From the NCBI GenBank assembly GCA_030041375.1, contig JASHOA010000009.1, positions 44,125 through 108,124 of the forward strand: a stretch of DNA of 64,000 nucleotides, given 5' to 3'. The translations under genes and the position numbers were made by a program. This document shows positions 52,082 to 61,861 of this stretch, piece by piece. This DNA comes from Acetobacteraceae bacterium. Lineage in GTDB: Bacteria > Pseudomonadota > Alphaproteobacteria > Acetobacterales > Acetobacteraceae. The notes below the pieces were generated by a model. The model saw only the letters and a program-made list of their open reading frames with translations, did no database searches and was not told the DNA's origin. Position 1 is the first letter of the stretch, and every line of letters begins with the position of its first letter.

Positions 52082-53625
52082 CGCACACGGCATTCCTTGC
52101 GCCGCCGGCCGGCTATGCGGGAGCGAAGCGTTCGTTGATCCTGGCGGGCGGAGGGATGCGCGTCGCGTACCAGGCGGGGGTGTTGCAGGCGCTCGCGGAA
52201 GCCGGGCTCTCCTTCCATCATGCCGATGGCACTTCCGGAGGGACGATGAATCTCGCGATGCTGCTATCCGGCCTCGCGCCCTCCGAGATGGTGGAGCGCT
52301 GGCGCACTCTCGATCCCAAGGATTTCGCCGGGTTCATGCCGCTCGCCGATTATCTGCGCGGCCCCAACCTGCCGGCGATGGGGAGTGCCGATGGCGTGGT
52401 GAACAAGGTGTTCCCGCATCTCGGCATCGATATTGCCCGGATCAACGAAGCTGCCGGGATGACCGGCACGTTCAATCTGTGCAATTTCTCGCGCAAGACG
52501 CTGGAGACGATCGAACATACGGCACTGAGCCTCGATTTGCTTATCGCCGGCATTTCGCTTCCGATCTTCATGCCGGCGGTACGGAAAGGGGATGCGTTCT
52601 ACACCGACGCGGTGTGGATCAAGGACGCCAACCTGATGGAAGCGGTGCGTCGGGGCGCCGAGGAAATCTGGGTCGTCTGGTGCGTCGGCAATTCCAGCCG
52701 ATATCAGAATGGCGCCTTTCGCCAATACGTACATATGATCGAGATGAGCGCCAACGGGGCGTTGTTCCAGGAGCTTGAACGGATTGCCGAGATCAACGCG
52801 CGGATCGTAGCCGGAGAGCCTGTCGGCGGACGGCAACGGCCGATCGTGCTGCACGTGGTCCGGCCGGAATATCCGCTGCCACTCGACCCTGCCTATTTCT
52901 TTGGCCGCATCGACGGCGCGACGCTGATCGCGCTCGGTTACGAGGACGCCAAGTCCTACCTTGCCAGATGCCGGCCGGAAGGGCTGCCGTTGACCCCGGA
53001 GGTCACGCACATGCGCGATGAGACGATCGGGCTCACTTTTCGTGAAACGATGTCGGGTGGTTTCGCGCTGGGCGCGACGGATCCGGAAAGCGGCCGACAG
53101 AAGGGCCAGGCGGGGGGAACGACTCTTGCTCTGCACGCAAGCGTGATGATCCGGGACCTGGAGCGGTTCCTTACCGAACCCGAGCATCCCGGGTCGCTTG
53201 CCGGCTCCATCGAGTTTGCGCCATTCGGCGGCACGATCATCGGCACCGGCGGCCTGTTCAACCTGTTCAACCCGAGTGGCGAGGCCGGACTGAAAACCAT
53301 GGTCTACGAACTCGGATTCCGGCACGCCGACAAGCCCTACTACCTTGCCGGCCGCAAGCTGGTGCGGGAAAGCCCGGCCTTCGACGCCTGGACGCAGACG
53401 ACGACGCTTTATACCGTGTTGCACGAGGGCGAAGATGCGACCAGCCCGATCGCCGGTGCGGGGATTCTCTCGCTCGGCGTTGCCGACTTGATTCGCATGC
53501 TCGGCACGGTGAGCACGCCGGGAACGGACGATGCCGCACAATCGGCTGCAGCGATCGCCCGATTCGGGACATTCTTCCTCGGCCAGATGTGGAAAAGCTA
53601 CGGCCCGCATCTGCGCGGCATTTAG
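52078..53625 (+). CDS. Patatin-like phospholipase
   Basis: 515 aa. Patatin signatures: oxyanion loop LAGGGMRVAYQAGVLQAL, nucleophile Ser53 in DGTSGGTMNLA (GxSxG), and catalytic Asp177 in FYTDAVWIKDANL, where DGA/G is usual and DA is present. The second half (~280-515) is not part of the minimal patatin domain. It carries FRETMSGGFALGATDPESGRQKG and IEFAPFGGTIIGTGGLFNLF, the latter like an extra lipid-binding or sterol-associated domain. It should hydrolyse acyl esters of membrane lipids or stored esters. It is coupled to the 48-codon gene; the GMC gene follows after 11 bp. Confidence 0.85.
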   Translation: MTHTAFLAPPAGYAGAKRSLILAGGGMRVAYQAGVLQALAEAGLSFHHADGTSGGTMNLAMLLSGLAPSEMVERWRTLDPKDFAGFMPLADYLRGPNLPAMGSADGVVNKVFPHLGIDIARINEAAGMTGTFNLCNFSRKTLETIEHTALSLDLLIAGISLPIFMPAVRKGDAFYTDAVWIKDANLMEAVRRGAEEIWVVWCVGNSSRYQNGAFRQYVHMIEMSANGALFQELERIAEINARIVAGEPVGGRQRPIVLHVVRPEYPLPLDPAYFFGRIDGATLIALGYEDAKSYLARCRPEGLPLTPEVTHMRDETIGLTFRETMSGGFALGATDPESGRQKGQAGGTTLALHASVMIRDLERFLTEPEHPGSLAGSIEFAPFGGTIIGTGGLFNLFNPSGEAGLKTMVYELGFRHADKPYYLAGRKLVRESPAFDAWTQTTTLYTVLHEGEDATSPIAGAGILSLGVADLIRMLGTVSTPGTDDAAQSAAAIARFGTFFLGQMWKSYGPHLRGI

Positions 53626-53636
53626 CAAGCGCTGCA

Positions 53637-55208
53637 ATGGACTTCGACGCCGTCATCATCGGCAGCGGATTCGGCGGCGCCGTTGCTGCCTGCCGCCTCG
53701 CCGAGGCCGGCGCGCGCGTTCTGGTGCTGGAGCGCGGCCGGCGCTGGGACCGCACCACTTATCCGAGCGTCACCGGGAAGGACTGGTTCTGGAACGAGCG
53801 GGATCCCGCCCACCACAATGGCTGGATCGATCTCCGCATGTTTCCGCATATGGCGGTGGCGCAGGGTGCCGCGGTTGGCGGCGGCTCCCTGATCTACGCG
53901 AATATCTCGGCGGTGCCCCCGGCCGACATGTTCACCGCCGGCTGGCCGCCGGAAATCACCTTCGGAGAGCTTCAGCCCCACTACGCGACCGTGGGGGCGA
54001 CGATGAGCGTTCAGAAGGTGCCGGACAATCAATGGACGCCGCGGATGCACCTGATGCACGAGGCAGCCGGGGCGATCGGGGCAGCCGACCGCTTCCGCCT
54101 GCTCGATCTCGCGGTGACCTTCGACCCGGGGTTCGATTTCAGCGCCTCCGATACGCCCGCGACCGGGCGCACCAGATGGCATACCAATGCACAAGGCGTG
54201 GCGCAGGGCACCTGCGTGCATTGCGGGAATTGCGACATCGGCTGCCCGGTCGATGCAAAGAACACCCTGGACCGGAACTACCTTGCGCTGGCCGAAAAAC
54301 GAGGCGCTGACGTGCGGCCGCTCAGCCTGGTGCGGGCCATCGAGCCGGAGGGCAACGGATGGCGCGTCCGCTTCGAGCGGCTCGACAAAGAGGCCCAATC
54401 AGAGAGCGCGACGGGTGGGATCGTCGTCCTTGCCGCGGGTTCGCTCGGCTCGACCGAGCTGCTGCTGCGCTGCCGCGACATACTGCGCACGCTGCCGAAC
54501 GTGAGCCGACGACTGGGGCAAGGGTGGAGCAGCAACGGCGACTTCCTGACCCCCGCGCTCTATACGGGGCGGAAGCCGGAGCCGTCCCGCGGCCCGACGA
54601 TCACCTGCGCGATCGAGTTCTTCGATCGCAGCCGCGATGGCCAGTCGTTCTGGATCCAGGACGGCGGATTCCCGAATCTACTTGCCGACCTCGCCGCTTC
54701 GGCCTCGGCTCAGCACCCGATCGGGCGCATGCTGCTCGAATGGCTGCGCACGGAACTGCTGCGCCGCGCGCCGCTCGACAATGTCATGCCGTGGTTCGCC
54801 CAGGGCATCGATGCGGCGGACGGCGTGCTCCGCCTCGAGCGGCGTTATGAAATCGCCGGCAAGTGGGAACTGACACTGGAGTGGGATATCGCGGAATCGA
54901 AAAGGCTCTTCGATTCCATCGTCGATACGCACAAGGCCCTCTCGCACGGGACCGGCGGGGTCCCGCTGGTGCCGCCAAGCTGGAGCCTGATGCACTATCT
55001 CATCACGCCGCATCCGCTGGGCGGCTGCGGTATCGGAACCGGGCCAGAGAACGGCGTCGTCGATCATCGCGGCGAGGTCTTCGGCTACCACAACCTTTTC
55101 GTGCTCGACGGCGCCATCGTGCCGCGTGCAGTCGGCGTCAATCCATCGCGCACGATTGCCGCGCTCGCCGAGCGCGCGGCACGGATGATCGCGGAGCGGC
55201 AAAGATGA
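53637..55208 (+). CDS. GMC-family oxidoreductase, cholesterol-oxidase-like, with a four-Cys motif
   Basis: 523 aa from the ATG at 53637. FAD-binding VIIGSGFGGAVAACRLAEAG opens the protein. The C-terminal GMC end has HPLGGCGIG and GVNPSRTIAALAERA (the His/Asn of the active site). At 193-203 it carries CVHCGNCDIGC followed by Pro, with exactly the CxxCxxCxxxC spacing of a 4Fe-4S ferredoxin site. A similar Cys group is, as I recall, present in ChoD-type bacterial homologues. It would oxidise an alcohol of a sterol- or terpenoid-like lipid. It shares the operon with hydrolase and lipase genes, which supports processing of an esterified alcohol. Confidence 0.87.
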   Translation: MDFDAVIIGSGFGGAVAACRLAEAGARVLVLERGRRWDRTTYPSVTGKDWFWNERDPAHHNGWIDLRMFPHMAVAQGAAVGGGSLIYANISAVPPADMFTAGWPPEITFGELQPHYATVGATMSVQKVPDNQWTPRMHLMHEAAGAIGAADRFRLLDLAVTFDPGFDFSASDTPATGRTRWHTNAQGVAQGTCVHCGNCDIGCPVDAKNTLDRNYLALAEKRGADVRPLSLVRAIEPEGNGWRVRFERLDKEAQSESATGGIVVLAAGSLGSTELLLRCRDILRTLPNVSRRLGQGWSSNGDFLTPALYTGRKPEPSRGPTITCAIEFFDRSRDGQSFWIQDGGFPNLLADLAASASAQHPIGRMLLEWLRTELLRRAPLDNVMPWFAQGIDAADGVLRLERRYEIAGKWELTLEWDIAESKRLFDSIVDTHKALSHGTGGVPLVPPSWSLMHYLITPHPLGGCGIGTGPENGVVDHRGEVFGYHNLFVLDGAIVPRAVGVNPSRTIAALAERAARMIAERQR

Positions 55209-55228
55209 CGCTGATCGGAGGCTGACAC

Positions 55229-56566
55229 GTGGCACTCGATATGAAGACATTCCGTAGCCCTGTCCTCTCGCTCTACCAATCCGCGATCGAATCCCTGGTC
55301 CGCTCGAAGCTTCCGCCCGGGGCGCCGCGCCCGAGCCTCGATAACGACATCGTCCGGGCGGCGACCGAAATCGCGAGTGCCCACGCCAAAGCCGAAGCGG
55401 TGCCGGACCAGCCACCCGCCGGCATCGCCAACGATGTCTGGCGGGCCGCCTGCCTTGCCCACGACTTCCTGGATGCGCGTTTCAACGGTGATCACACCGC
55501 CGCCGCCGATATCGCCGCCGAGTTGCGAGACGGCCAGTTCGATCCGGGCTGGATCGAAACGCTGACCTCCTATGTCGGCTTTTTCGGGCCGGACGGAAAG
55601 CTGCGCGAGCCGGACTATATCTGGCCCACGCCGGACATGAAGGTGCTCGCTTTCAAGCCGGGCTCGGCCGTTGCATTGCTCGGCGACTGGGGTACCGGCA
55701 CGGCGGCAGCGGTCGAGATCGCGAAACAGATCGCTACGTTCAACCCGGATCTGCTCATCCACCTCGGCGACATCTACTACTCGGGGACTCCGGACGAATG
55801 CCGGCGCAACTTCACTGAGATCCTGAACAGAACATTCAACCGAAGTACCGTGCCGATCTACACGCTGGCCGGGAACCATGACATGTACTGCGGCGGCGTC
55901 GGCTATTACGGGCTTTTGAAAACCCTCAACCCGCCGCCCCTCGCCAGGCAGCCGGCAAGCTTCTTCTGCCTGCGCAGCACTGACGGAGCATGGCAATTCA
56001 TCGCCATGGACACCGGGCGGTTCGACCATGCACCGCTTGCGGAGCAGGACGTGCTGGTGCAGATCGAGCCGAGAGAGCAGGCGTGGCTGGCTGGCCGCAT
56101 TGCCGAATTTTCCGGCAAGACCATTCTGCTCTCGCACCACCAGTTCTTCTCGGCGTTCTCCGAAATCGGCAAGCCGGCTGCGGACGGTTCCTTGATCCCG
56201 TACAATCCAAACCTGCAGGAGACCTTCGCCGCATTCAGCGCGGCCGCGTCGCGAGGCAGAGGAAGCATTGCCGCGTGGTTCTGGGGTCACGAGCACACGT
56301 TGAGCATCTACAAACCCTATCTCGGCCTCGAGAAGGGCCGATGCATCGGCCATGGCGCGATTCCGGTGCTGATTGGTGTCGGCGATCACCCGCTTGCCAA
56401 GCTCGTCGCTCCGCCGACGCTTCTCTCCGGGCCGCTCGGCAGAGACGGCGAAGTCTATGCGCACGGCTTTGCGATCCTGAGATTTGCGAAGGACGGCGGG
56501 TGCCAGGCGGAATATTACAACGATAACGAGCCGGGACATGCTTTCTTCAGCGAGACGCTCGGCTAG
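55229..56566 (+). CDS. Calcineurin-like metallophosphoesterase
   Basis: 445 aa, GTG start with GGAGG upstream. Metal ligands in order: LLGDWGTG (~155), IHLGDIYYSG, LAGNHDMY, LLSHHQFFS and WGHEHTLSIY, a complete set. An N-terminal helical part of ~140 residues has no known domain. No signal peptide is seen. It starts 20 bp after the GMC gene, so it probably closes the operon; a phosphodiester or phosphomonoester from lipid turnover is a plausible substrate. The TAG stop is formed by the first bases of a dispersed repeat. Confidence 0.87.
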   Translation: MALDMKTFRSPVLSLYQSAIESLVRSKLPPGAPRPSLDNDIVRAATEIASAHAKAEAVPDQPPAGIANDVWRAACLAHDFLDARFNGDHTAAADIAAELRDGQFDPGWIETLTSYVGFFGPDGKLREPDYIWPTPDMKVLAFKPGSAVALLGDWGTGTAAAVEIAKQIATFNPDLLIHLGDIYYSGTPDECRRNFTEILNRTFNRSTVPIYTLAGNHDMYCGGVGYYGLLKTLNPPPLARQPASFFCLRSTDGAWQFIAMDTGRFDHAPLAEQDVLVQIEPREQAWLAGRIAEFSGKTILLSHHQFFSAFSEIGKPAADGSLIPYNPNLQETFAAFSAAASRGRGSIAAWFWGHEHTLSIYKPYLGLEKGRCIGHGAIPVLIGVGDHPLAKLVAPPTLLSGPLGRDGEVYAHGFAILRFAKDGGCQAEYYNDNEPGHAFFSETLG

Positions 56567-56667
56567 AGCAGATCGCGATCAGACGGAATCGGCTGATCGC
56601 GTGAAGATGCTCGCCAAAACAAAGAGCTAGAGTTACCGTGAGCCATGGCGAACGGACATTGCTCTAG
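56563..56667. repeat. Dispersed intergenic repeat, copy A
   Basis: Bounded by CTAGAGCA and TGCTCTAG, with an inner stem CGCGATCAG/CTGATCGCG. It is near-identical to 63671-63778 apart from a ~3-bp deletion and few substitutions. The element is of the palindromic kind common between genes in alphaproteobacteria. Its first triplets supply the stop of the metallophosphoesterase gene. Confidence 0.88.
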
Positions 56668-56687
56668 CGCGGCTGGCCGCTAAGTGC

Positions 56688-56768
56688 GCAGCCCGACACG
56701 GGTCTCGCTCTTTATTCGAGCCCGCGATTCACGCCCTCCGACGATTCCGCCTCGGGCGATCGCAGGCT
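56688..56768. repeat. Dispersed palindromic repeat, right arm and tail
   Basis: GCAGCCCGACACGGGTCT and the following ~63 bp match 32497-32577 with only a few differences. The left palindrome arm is missing here. The tail fold (AGCCCGCGAT/ATCGCAGGCT) is kept with one mismatch. Confidence 0.85.
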
Positions 56769-56784
56769 AAGCGGGAGCAGCGGA

Positions 56785-58101
56785 TCAGGGACCGACAGGC
56801 CCCTTTTCGATGCCGAGCAACTCGATCTTCGGTTCGGGCAGGGGCACCGGCGCCGGCAATGGGGGCGGCACCTGCCACTTGAGGCGGCCGACCATTCCGC
56901 AGTGCGAACAGACCGGCTGCCACTTCGGAGCCGGGCCGCCACAGGCCGAGCAGCGCCACTCCGGATCGGCTTCGGCGGTCGCTGCCGCATGCAGGGCCTC
57001 GCGCTCCGCCGCGTTGTCCTTTCCTTCGGCTTCGGCGCGCGCGATGCCAGCGATCAGCAGCCAGAGGCGCCGCCAGGCGATCCCCTCGGCGCGGAGCGCC
57101 TCGGCATGCCGGCGCGCCTCGCCGAGAAGTCCGGCGCCGAGCGCTGTCTCGGCGAGCAGGAAGCGAGACTCTGGATGGGCAGGATTGCGGGCGGCCAGCC
57201 GTTGTGCGGCGTTCACACGCGCCATCGGATCAGCCAGCGGTTCGAGAAGGAAACGGGCAAGATCGGGGTGCGGGGCCTCCGCCCAGGCATTACCAAGCAC
57301 CGTTTCGGCGCGTCTTTCGCGCCCCCTTGCGCGCAGGCGGCGGGCCAATGCCAACGCGGCGGCCGGTAGAGAAGGATCGGCGGCGAGCGCCTCGCGGGCG
57401 AGCTTGAGGGCAGCCTTCGGATCCGTCTCTGCCTCGGCGGCCGCCGCGGCGAGGGCGGCCCGGGCAGGCGCATCGGCCAGCGCGAGTGCGCCGCGCCAGT
57501 CCTCCGTTTCGATAGCGATACGGCGCCGCTCGCGCCTGAGCCACGCACCGCCGGGATGGGCCGCTTCGGCACGTCGCGCGAGAGCGGCCGCTTCGCCCCA
57601 ATCCGCGTGCAGGATGGCCTCCCGCAGCAAGCCGCGCAGCCCGAGGAAGGCGCTGTCCCTGCGCTCGGCAAGCAAGCGGAATGTCGCCTGCGCCTCGTCG
57701 CTTCGCTCGCCGAGCCGGGCGGCCTCCGCCGCCAGCAGCAGCGTCTGCGGCGTATCCCCCAAGAGTCGGCGCGCGGCCTCGGCCTGCCGCCGTGCGGCGC
57801 CCGGTTCGCCTGCTGCAAGGGCGACCAGCGCGCGCGTCACCGCGCGGTCGCCTTGCGCGCGAGAGCGGCCGAATCGCCAGAGCCGGAAGCGGCGAGGCAG
57901 GCGGAAAAGGACACCGAGCAACCGCAACACACCATAGACGATGATCAGAAGGATGATCAGCGCCAGCGCCGCGATGCTGGTCGGCGCGGCGATACTCATG
58001 CTGCCGATCTCAACCGAAACGTGGCCCGGCAGGCTGGCGAGGCCAAAAGCAATGGCAAGCGCCACCAGGCAGGCGAGGAGGAAAAGAAATATCCGACGCA
58101 T
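56785..58101 (-). CDS. HemY-like TPR membrane protein with C-terminal zinc ribbon
   Basis: 438 aa from the ATG at 58101, which overlaps the preceding stop. Two N-terminal hydrophobic segments (RIFLFLLACLVALAIAFGLASL and TSIAALALIILLIIVYGVLRLL) match the HemY_N region. A long Ala-rich helical stretch of tetratricopeptide type follows. Near the end CSACGGPAPKWQPVCSHCG is a four-Cys zinc ribbon. It is last in the hemC-hemD-mitofilin operon. HemY of this type has no proven enzymatic role and may organise membrane or cell-envelope complexes. Confidence 0.87.
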   Translation of the reverse strand: MRRIFLFLLACLVALAIAFGLASLPGHVSVEIGSMSIAAPTSIAALALIILLIIVYGVLRLLGVLFRLPRRFRLWRFGRSRAQGDRAVTRALVALAAGEPGAARRQAEAARRLLGDTPQTLLLAAEAARLGERSDEAQATFRLLAERRDSAFLGLRGLLREAILHADWGEAAALARRAEAAHPGGAWLRRERRRIAIETEDWRGALALADAPARAALAAAAAEAETDPKAALKLAREALAADPSLPAAALALARRLRARGRERRAETVLGNAWAEAPHPDLARFLLEPLADPMARVNAAQRLAARNPAHPESRFLLAETALGAGLLGEARRHAEALRAEGIAWRRLWLLIAGIARAEAEGKDNAAEREALHAAATAEADPEWRCSACGGPAPKWQPVCSHCGMVGRLKWQVPPPLPAPVPLPEPKIELLGIEKGPVGP

Positions 58102-59060
58102 CAATCGGCGCCGATGAAACGCGCCATCGCTCTGTCGGCGGCCAGCAGCGCCTCGGCCTGGTCCTTCCATTGCTGCATGGGTGCGGCGAGCGGTGGCGGC
58201 AGGGAAGCAAGCGCTGCCACGGCGGCGGCAAGATTCCCGGCGTCCAGCGCGGCTTGCGCACTCGCCAGCGCAGGTTCCGCAGGATTGCCGACGATGACTT
58301 TGTTTCCCTCACGCAACGTAAACAGATCGCCGAGCCGAACCATCATGCGTTGCGCGAACGGCTGCCCCGCCTCGGCCGGGCGGGCGGCAGCACGTTCGGC
58401 GTTTGCCGCTTCGGGAAATGCAAGCCTGAGCGCGGCAAGCGTGGGCGGGGCGACGGTCGCAAAGCGCGCGAGCGGAGGCGGAGCGCCCGGGAGATTGCCG
58501 AGTGGCCGCCCTTGCTCGAGGGCGAATGCGGCGGCCGCAAGGCGGGCGGTGCGCTCCATTCCGTCGACCCGCTTTGCAAGTGCGGCCAACGATTTCTGGA
58601 GGCTGTCGATACGCAGAGAGAGCGGGGCCAGGGAAGTCGCAAGCTCGGCTGCTGTGGGCGGCTCAGGCGCAGGTAGCGCCCGGCTCTCGAGCGCGGCCAG
58701 CCGCGCCTCGATCGGGCCGAGATCGGGCGGGGCAGGCCGCGCCGCGAGGGCCTTTTCCGAGGCCGCGAATTTCGTTTCTGTGTCAGCAAGATCTGCCAGC
58801 TTTGCCTCGCTCTCGGCAAGCCGGCGGGCGAGCTGGTCGATGCGGCCGTTCAGCGCTGCCAGGGCTCTTGTGTCCGGGGCGGGAGGCGTTCGCGGATAGA
58901 ACCAAGCGAGCGCGAGCGCGGCCGCCAGAACCAGGAATCCGAGCAGGCAAAACCACGCCAGCAGGGAGTGGCGCGGCCTCGGAGGAGGCTCGGACGGCGT
59001 GGGCGGGGGAATCTCGGGAATTTCCGGCCCAGGCCCGGCGGCGGATTCGGCTTCGGTCAT
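58101..59060 (-). CDS. Mitofilin/Mic60-like membrane protein
   Basis: 319 aa. A Pro/Glu-rich cytoplasmic lead, then one transmembrane segment (LLAWFCLLGFLVLAAALALAWFY), then a coiled coil (~68-190: LNGRIDQLARRLAESEAKLADL, LSLRIDSLQKSLAALAKRVDGME). The C-terminal helical domain (MMVRLGDLFTLREGNKVIVGNPAEP ... LPPPLAAPMQQWKDQAEALL) is the mitofilin signature. Alphaproteobacterial Mic60 homologues bend the inner membrane and often lie with heme genes, as here. Confidence 0.87.
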   Translation of the reverse strand: MTEAESAAGPGPEIPEIPPPTPSEPPPRPRHSLLAWFCLLGFLVLAAALALAWFYPRTPPAPDTRALAALNGRIDQLARRLAESEAKLADLADTETKFAASEKALAARPAPPDLGPIEARLAALESRALPAPEPPTAAELATSLAPLSLRIDSLQKSLAALAKRVDGMERTARLAAAAFALEQGRPLGNLPGAPPPLARFATVAPPTLAALRLAFPEAANAERAAARPAEAGQPFAQRMMVRLGDLFTLREGNKVIVGNPAEPALASAQAALDAGNLAAAVAALASLPPPLAAPMQQWKDQAEALLAADRAMARFIGAD

Positions 59061-59788
59061 TCAAGCATGGCGAGTACCGCCTCCTCCGTTGGCCGTAATG
59101 CGACACGGACGGAACGGAACGGCAAGGGGCGAAGCGCGCTCGCCACCGCGGGGCCGATCGCCACGGCAGCAACCGGCGCGAGCGCTTTGCTCAATCCGGC
59201 GGCGGCAACCAGCCGGGCGAACGCTGCAGCAGTTTCGCCCGAGAAAAAAAGGGCTGTCGCGATGCGCCCTTCCGAGAGCGACGCGCGGGCAGAGTCGGGA
59301 AGGGTGGCGACCGGCCGGGCCGCGTAGACGCTGCGGCGAATCACGGCGAATCCCTTGCCGCGCAGCGCCGCCGCCAGCTTTCCGCCCTGCCGCGCTCCGG
59401 CCGCGAGCAGGAGCGGACCTGCCTTCGGCCGGCACGCACCGGCCACCAGCGCGGTCAGGGCGGCGGCGTCGCCTGCGGCACTGGAGACCGAGCCGAAACC
59501 GAGCGCGCGCGCTTCGTCGGCGGTTGCGTCCCCCACTACGTAGAGCGGAGCCTCTCGATGCGCCGCCGCCAGGGCCGGCAGCGCATTGGCACTTGCCGCC
59601 AGGAGAGCCTGGAGGCGATGGGCCTCGGGCAATGACGGTTGTAGGTGGCGGATTCGCAACAGCGGCGCGAGCACAGGGCTGAAACCACGCCTGAGGAGAT
59701 GCGCTGCGGTGGCCGAGGCACCCGGCTCCGGGCGCGTGATCAGGACGGCGCCTGGCTCAGGCAAAGAGGTCGGCGGGAGAATCCGCAC
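59057..59788 (-). CDS. hemD: Uroporphyrinogen-III synthase
   Basis: A 243-aa soluble enzyme that closes hydroxymethylbilane to uroporphyrinogen III. The bilobed family is weakly conserved, but VLITRPEPGASATAAHLLRRGFSPVLAPLL, YVVGDATADEARALGF and a late VAAVAIGPAVASALR are typical. Its start lies 32 bp inside the end of hemC, and it overlaps the mitofilin gene by 4 bp. The operon position confirms the call. Confidence 0.92.
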   Translation of the reverse strand: MRILPPTSLPEPGAVLITRPEPGASATAAHLLRRGFSPVLAPLLRIRHLQPSLPEAHRLQALLAASANALPALAAAHREAPLYVVGDATADEARALGFGSVSSAAGDAAALTALVAGACRPKAGPLLLAAGARQGGKLAAALRGKGFAVIRRSVYAARPVATLPDSARASLSEGRIATALFFSGETAAAFARLVAAAGLSKALAPVAAVAIGPAVASALRPLPFRSVRVALRPTEEAVLAMLE

Positions 59789-60761
59789 GCAGGCTGAGCC
59801 CGAGTTCCGCGCCGATCCGCGCGGCCTCGCGAGCCGGCCCGCCCAAGCTCCTGCGCAACAGGAAGGACCCGTCGGCCCGCGCCACGAGGCCCGTCAAAGA
59901 CAGGCGGTCAACGGGCATCAGGCGCGCGTGCCCGCCGATCGGCGTGCGGCAGGAGCCACCCAGCGCCGCCAGCAACGCGCGTTCCGCCGCGGCAACTGCG
60001 GCTGCCTCCCGATCTTCTATCGCCACCAGCAACTCGCGAAGCTCCGCGTCGTCGGCGCGCACGGTCACGCCGATGATCCCCTGGCCGGCGGCCGGAACCA
60101 TCGTCTCCGTATCCAGGGGTACGACATTCGGCCCGCCAACCTCGAGCCGTCTCAGCCCGGCCAGCGCGAGCACGCCGGCGGCGCAGTTGCCGGCCCGGAT
60201 CCGCGCCAGCCGCTTGCCGACATTGCCACGCAGCGGCACGATGGAAAGATCAGGCCTCGCGTGCAGGAGTTGTGCCTGGCGGCGCACTGAGGCAGTGCCG
60301 ACCACGGTGCCAGGATCGAGTGCTGCAAAAGGATCATCAGGGCGCGGCAGGCCGCAGCCGGGCCCGAGGATCAGCGCGTCGCGCGCGTCCTCCCGTTTCA
60401 GCGTGCAGGCGAGCACGATGCCGGGCGGAAGGACGGTCTCCAAATCCTTGAGGCTGTGGACGGCGAAATCCACCCGGCCGTCCGCCAGAGCCTCGTGAAT
60501 TTCTTTTGCAAACAACCCCTTGCCGCCGATTTCTGCAAGACGACGGTCCTGCACCCGATCGCCCGTGGTGGTGATCGGATGCTCCTCGAACACGTCGAGA
60601 CTCCGCAGCACCGGGCAGAAATGCTGCAGGACGGAAAGAAACACGCGGGTCTGGGCGAGCGCGAGCGGCGAGGCCCGCGTGCCGACCCGGAGCGGCAATT
60701 CGTGGAGGTGGGAGCGGACTTTGACCGCACCAGGCTGTTCCGGGGGCTTCAGCGCCGTCAT
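59757..60761 (-). CDS. hemC: Hydroxymethylbilane synthase (porphobilinogen deaminase)
   Basis: 334 aa. It polymerises four porphobilinogens. Motifs: LRVGTRASPLALAQ, VHSLKDLETVLPPG (catalytic Asp region), GTASVRRQAQLL, LRGNVGKRLARI and LLAALGGSCRTPIGG, which holds the Cys for the dipyrromethane cofactor. It is first in a minus-strand operon and divergent from tsaD with a 38-bp gap. Confidence 0.96.
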   Translation of the reverse strand: MTALKPPEQPGAVKVRSHLHELPLRVGTRASPLALAQTRVFLSVLQHFCPVLRSLDVFEEHPITTTGDRVQDRRLAEIGGKGLFAKEIHEALADGRVDFAVHSLKDLETVLPPGIVLACTLKREDARDALILGPGCGLPRPDDPFAALDPGTVVGTASVRRQAQLLHARPDLSIVPLRGNVGKRLARIRAGNCAAGVLALAGLRRLEVGGPNVVPLDTETMVPAAGQGIIGVTVRADDAELRELLVAIEDREAAAVAAAERALLAALGGSCRTPIGGHARLMPVDRLSLTGLVARADGSFLLRRSLGGPAREAARIGAELGLSLRADSPADLFA

Positions 60762-60799
60762 GAGCGTGTCCTAAAACCGCAGCCTCGGAAAGAAAAGGG

Positions 60800-61857
<1,058 letters not shown>

Positions 61858-61861
<4 letters not shown>

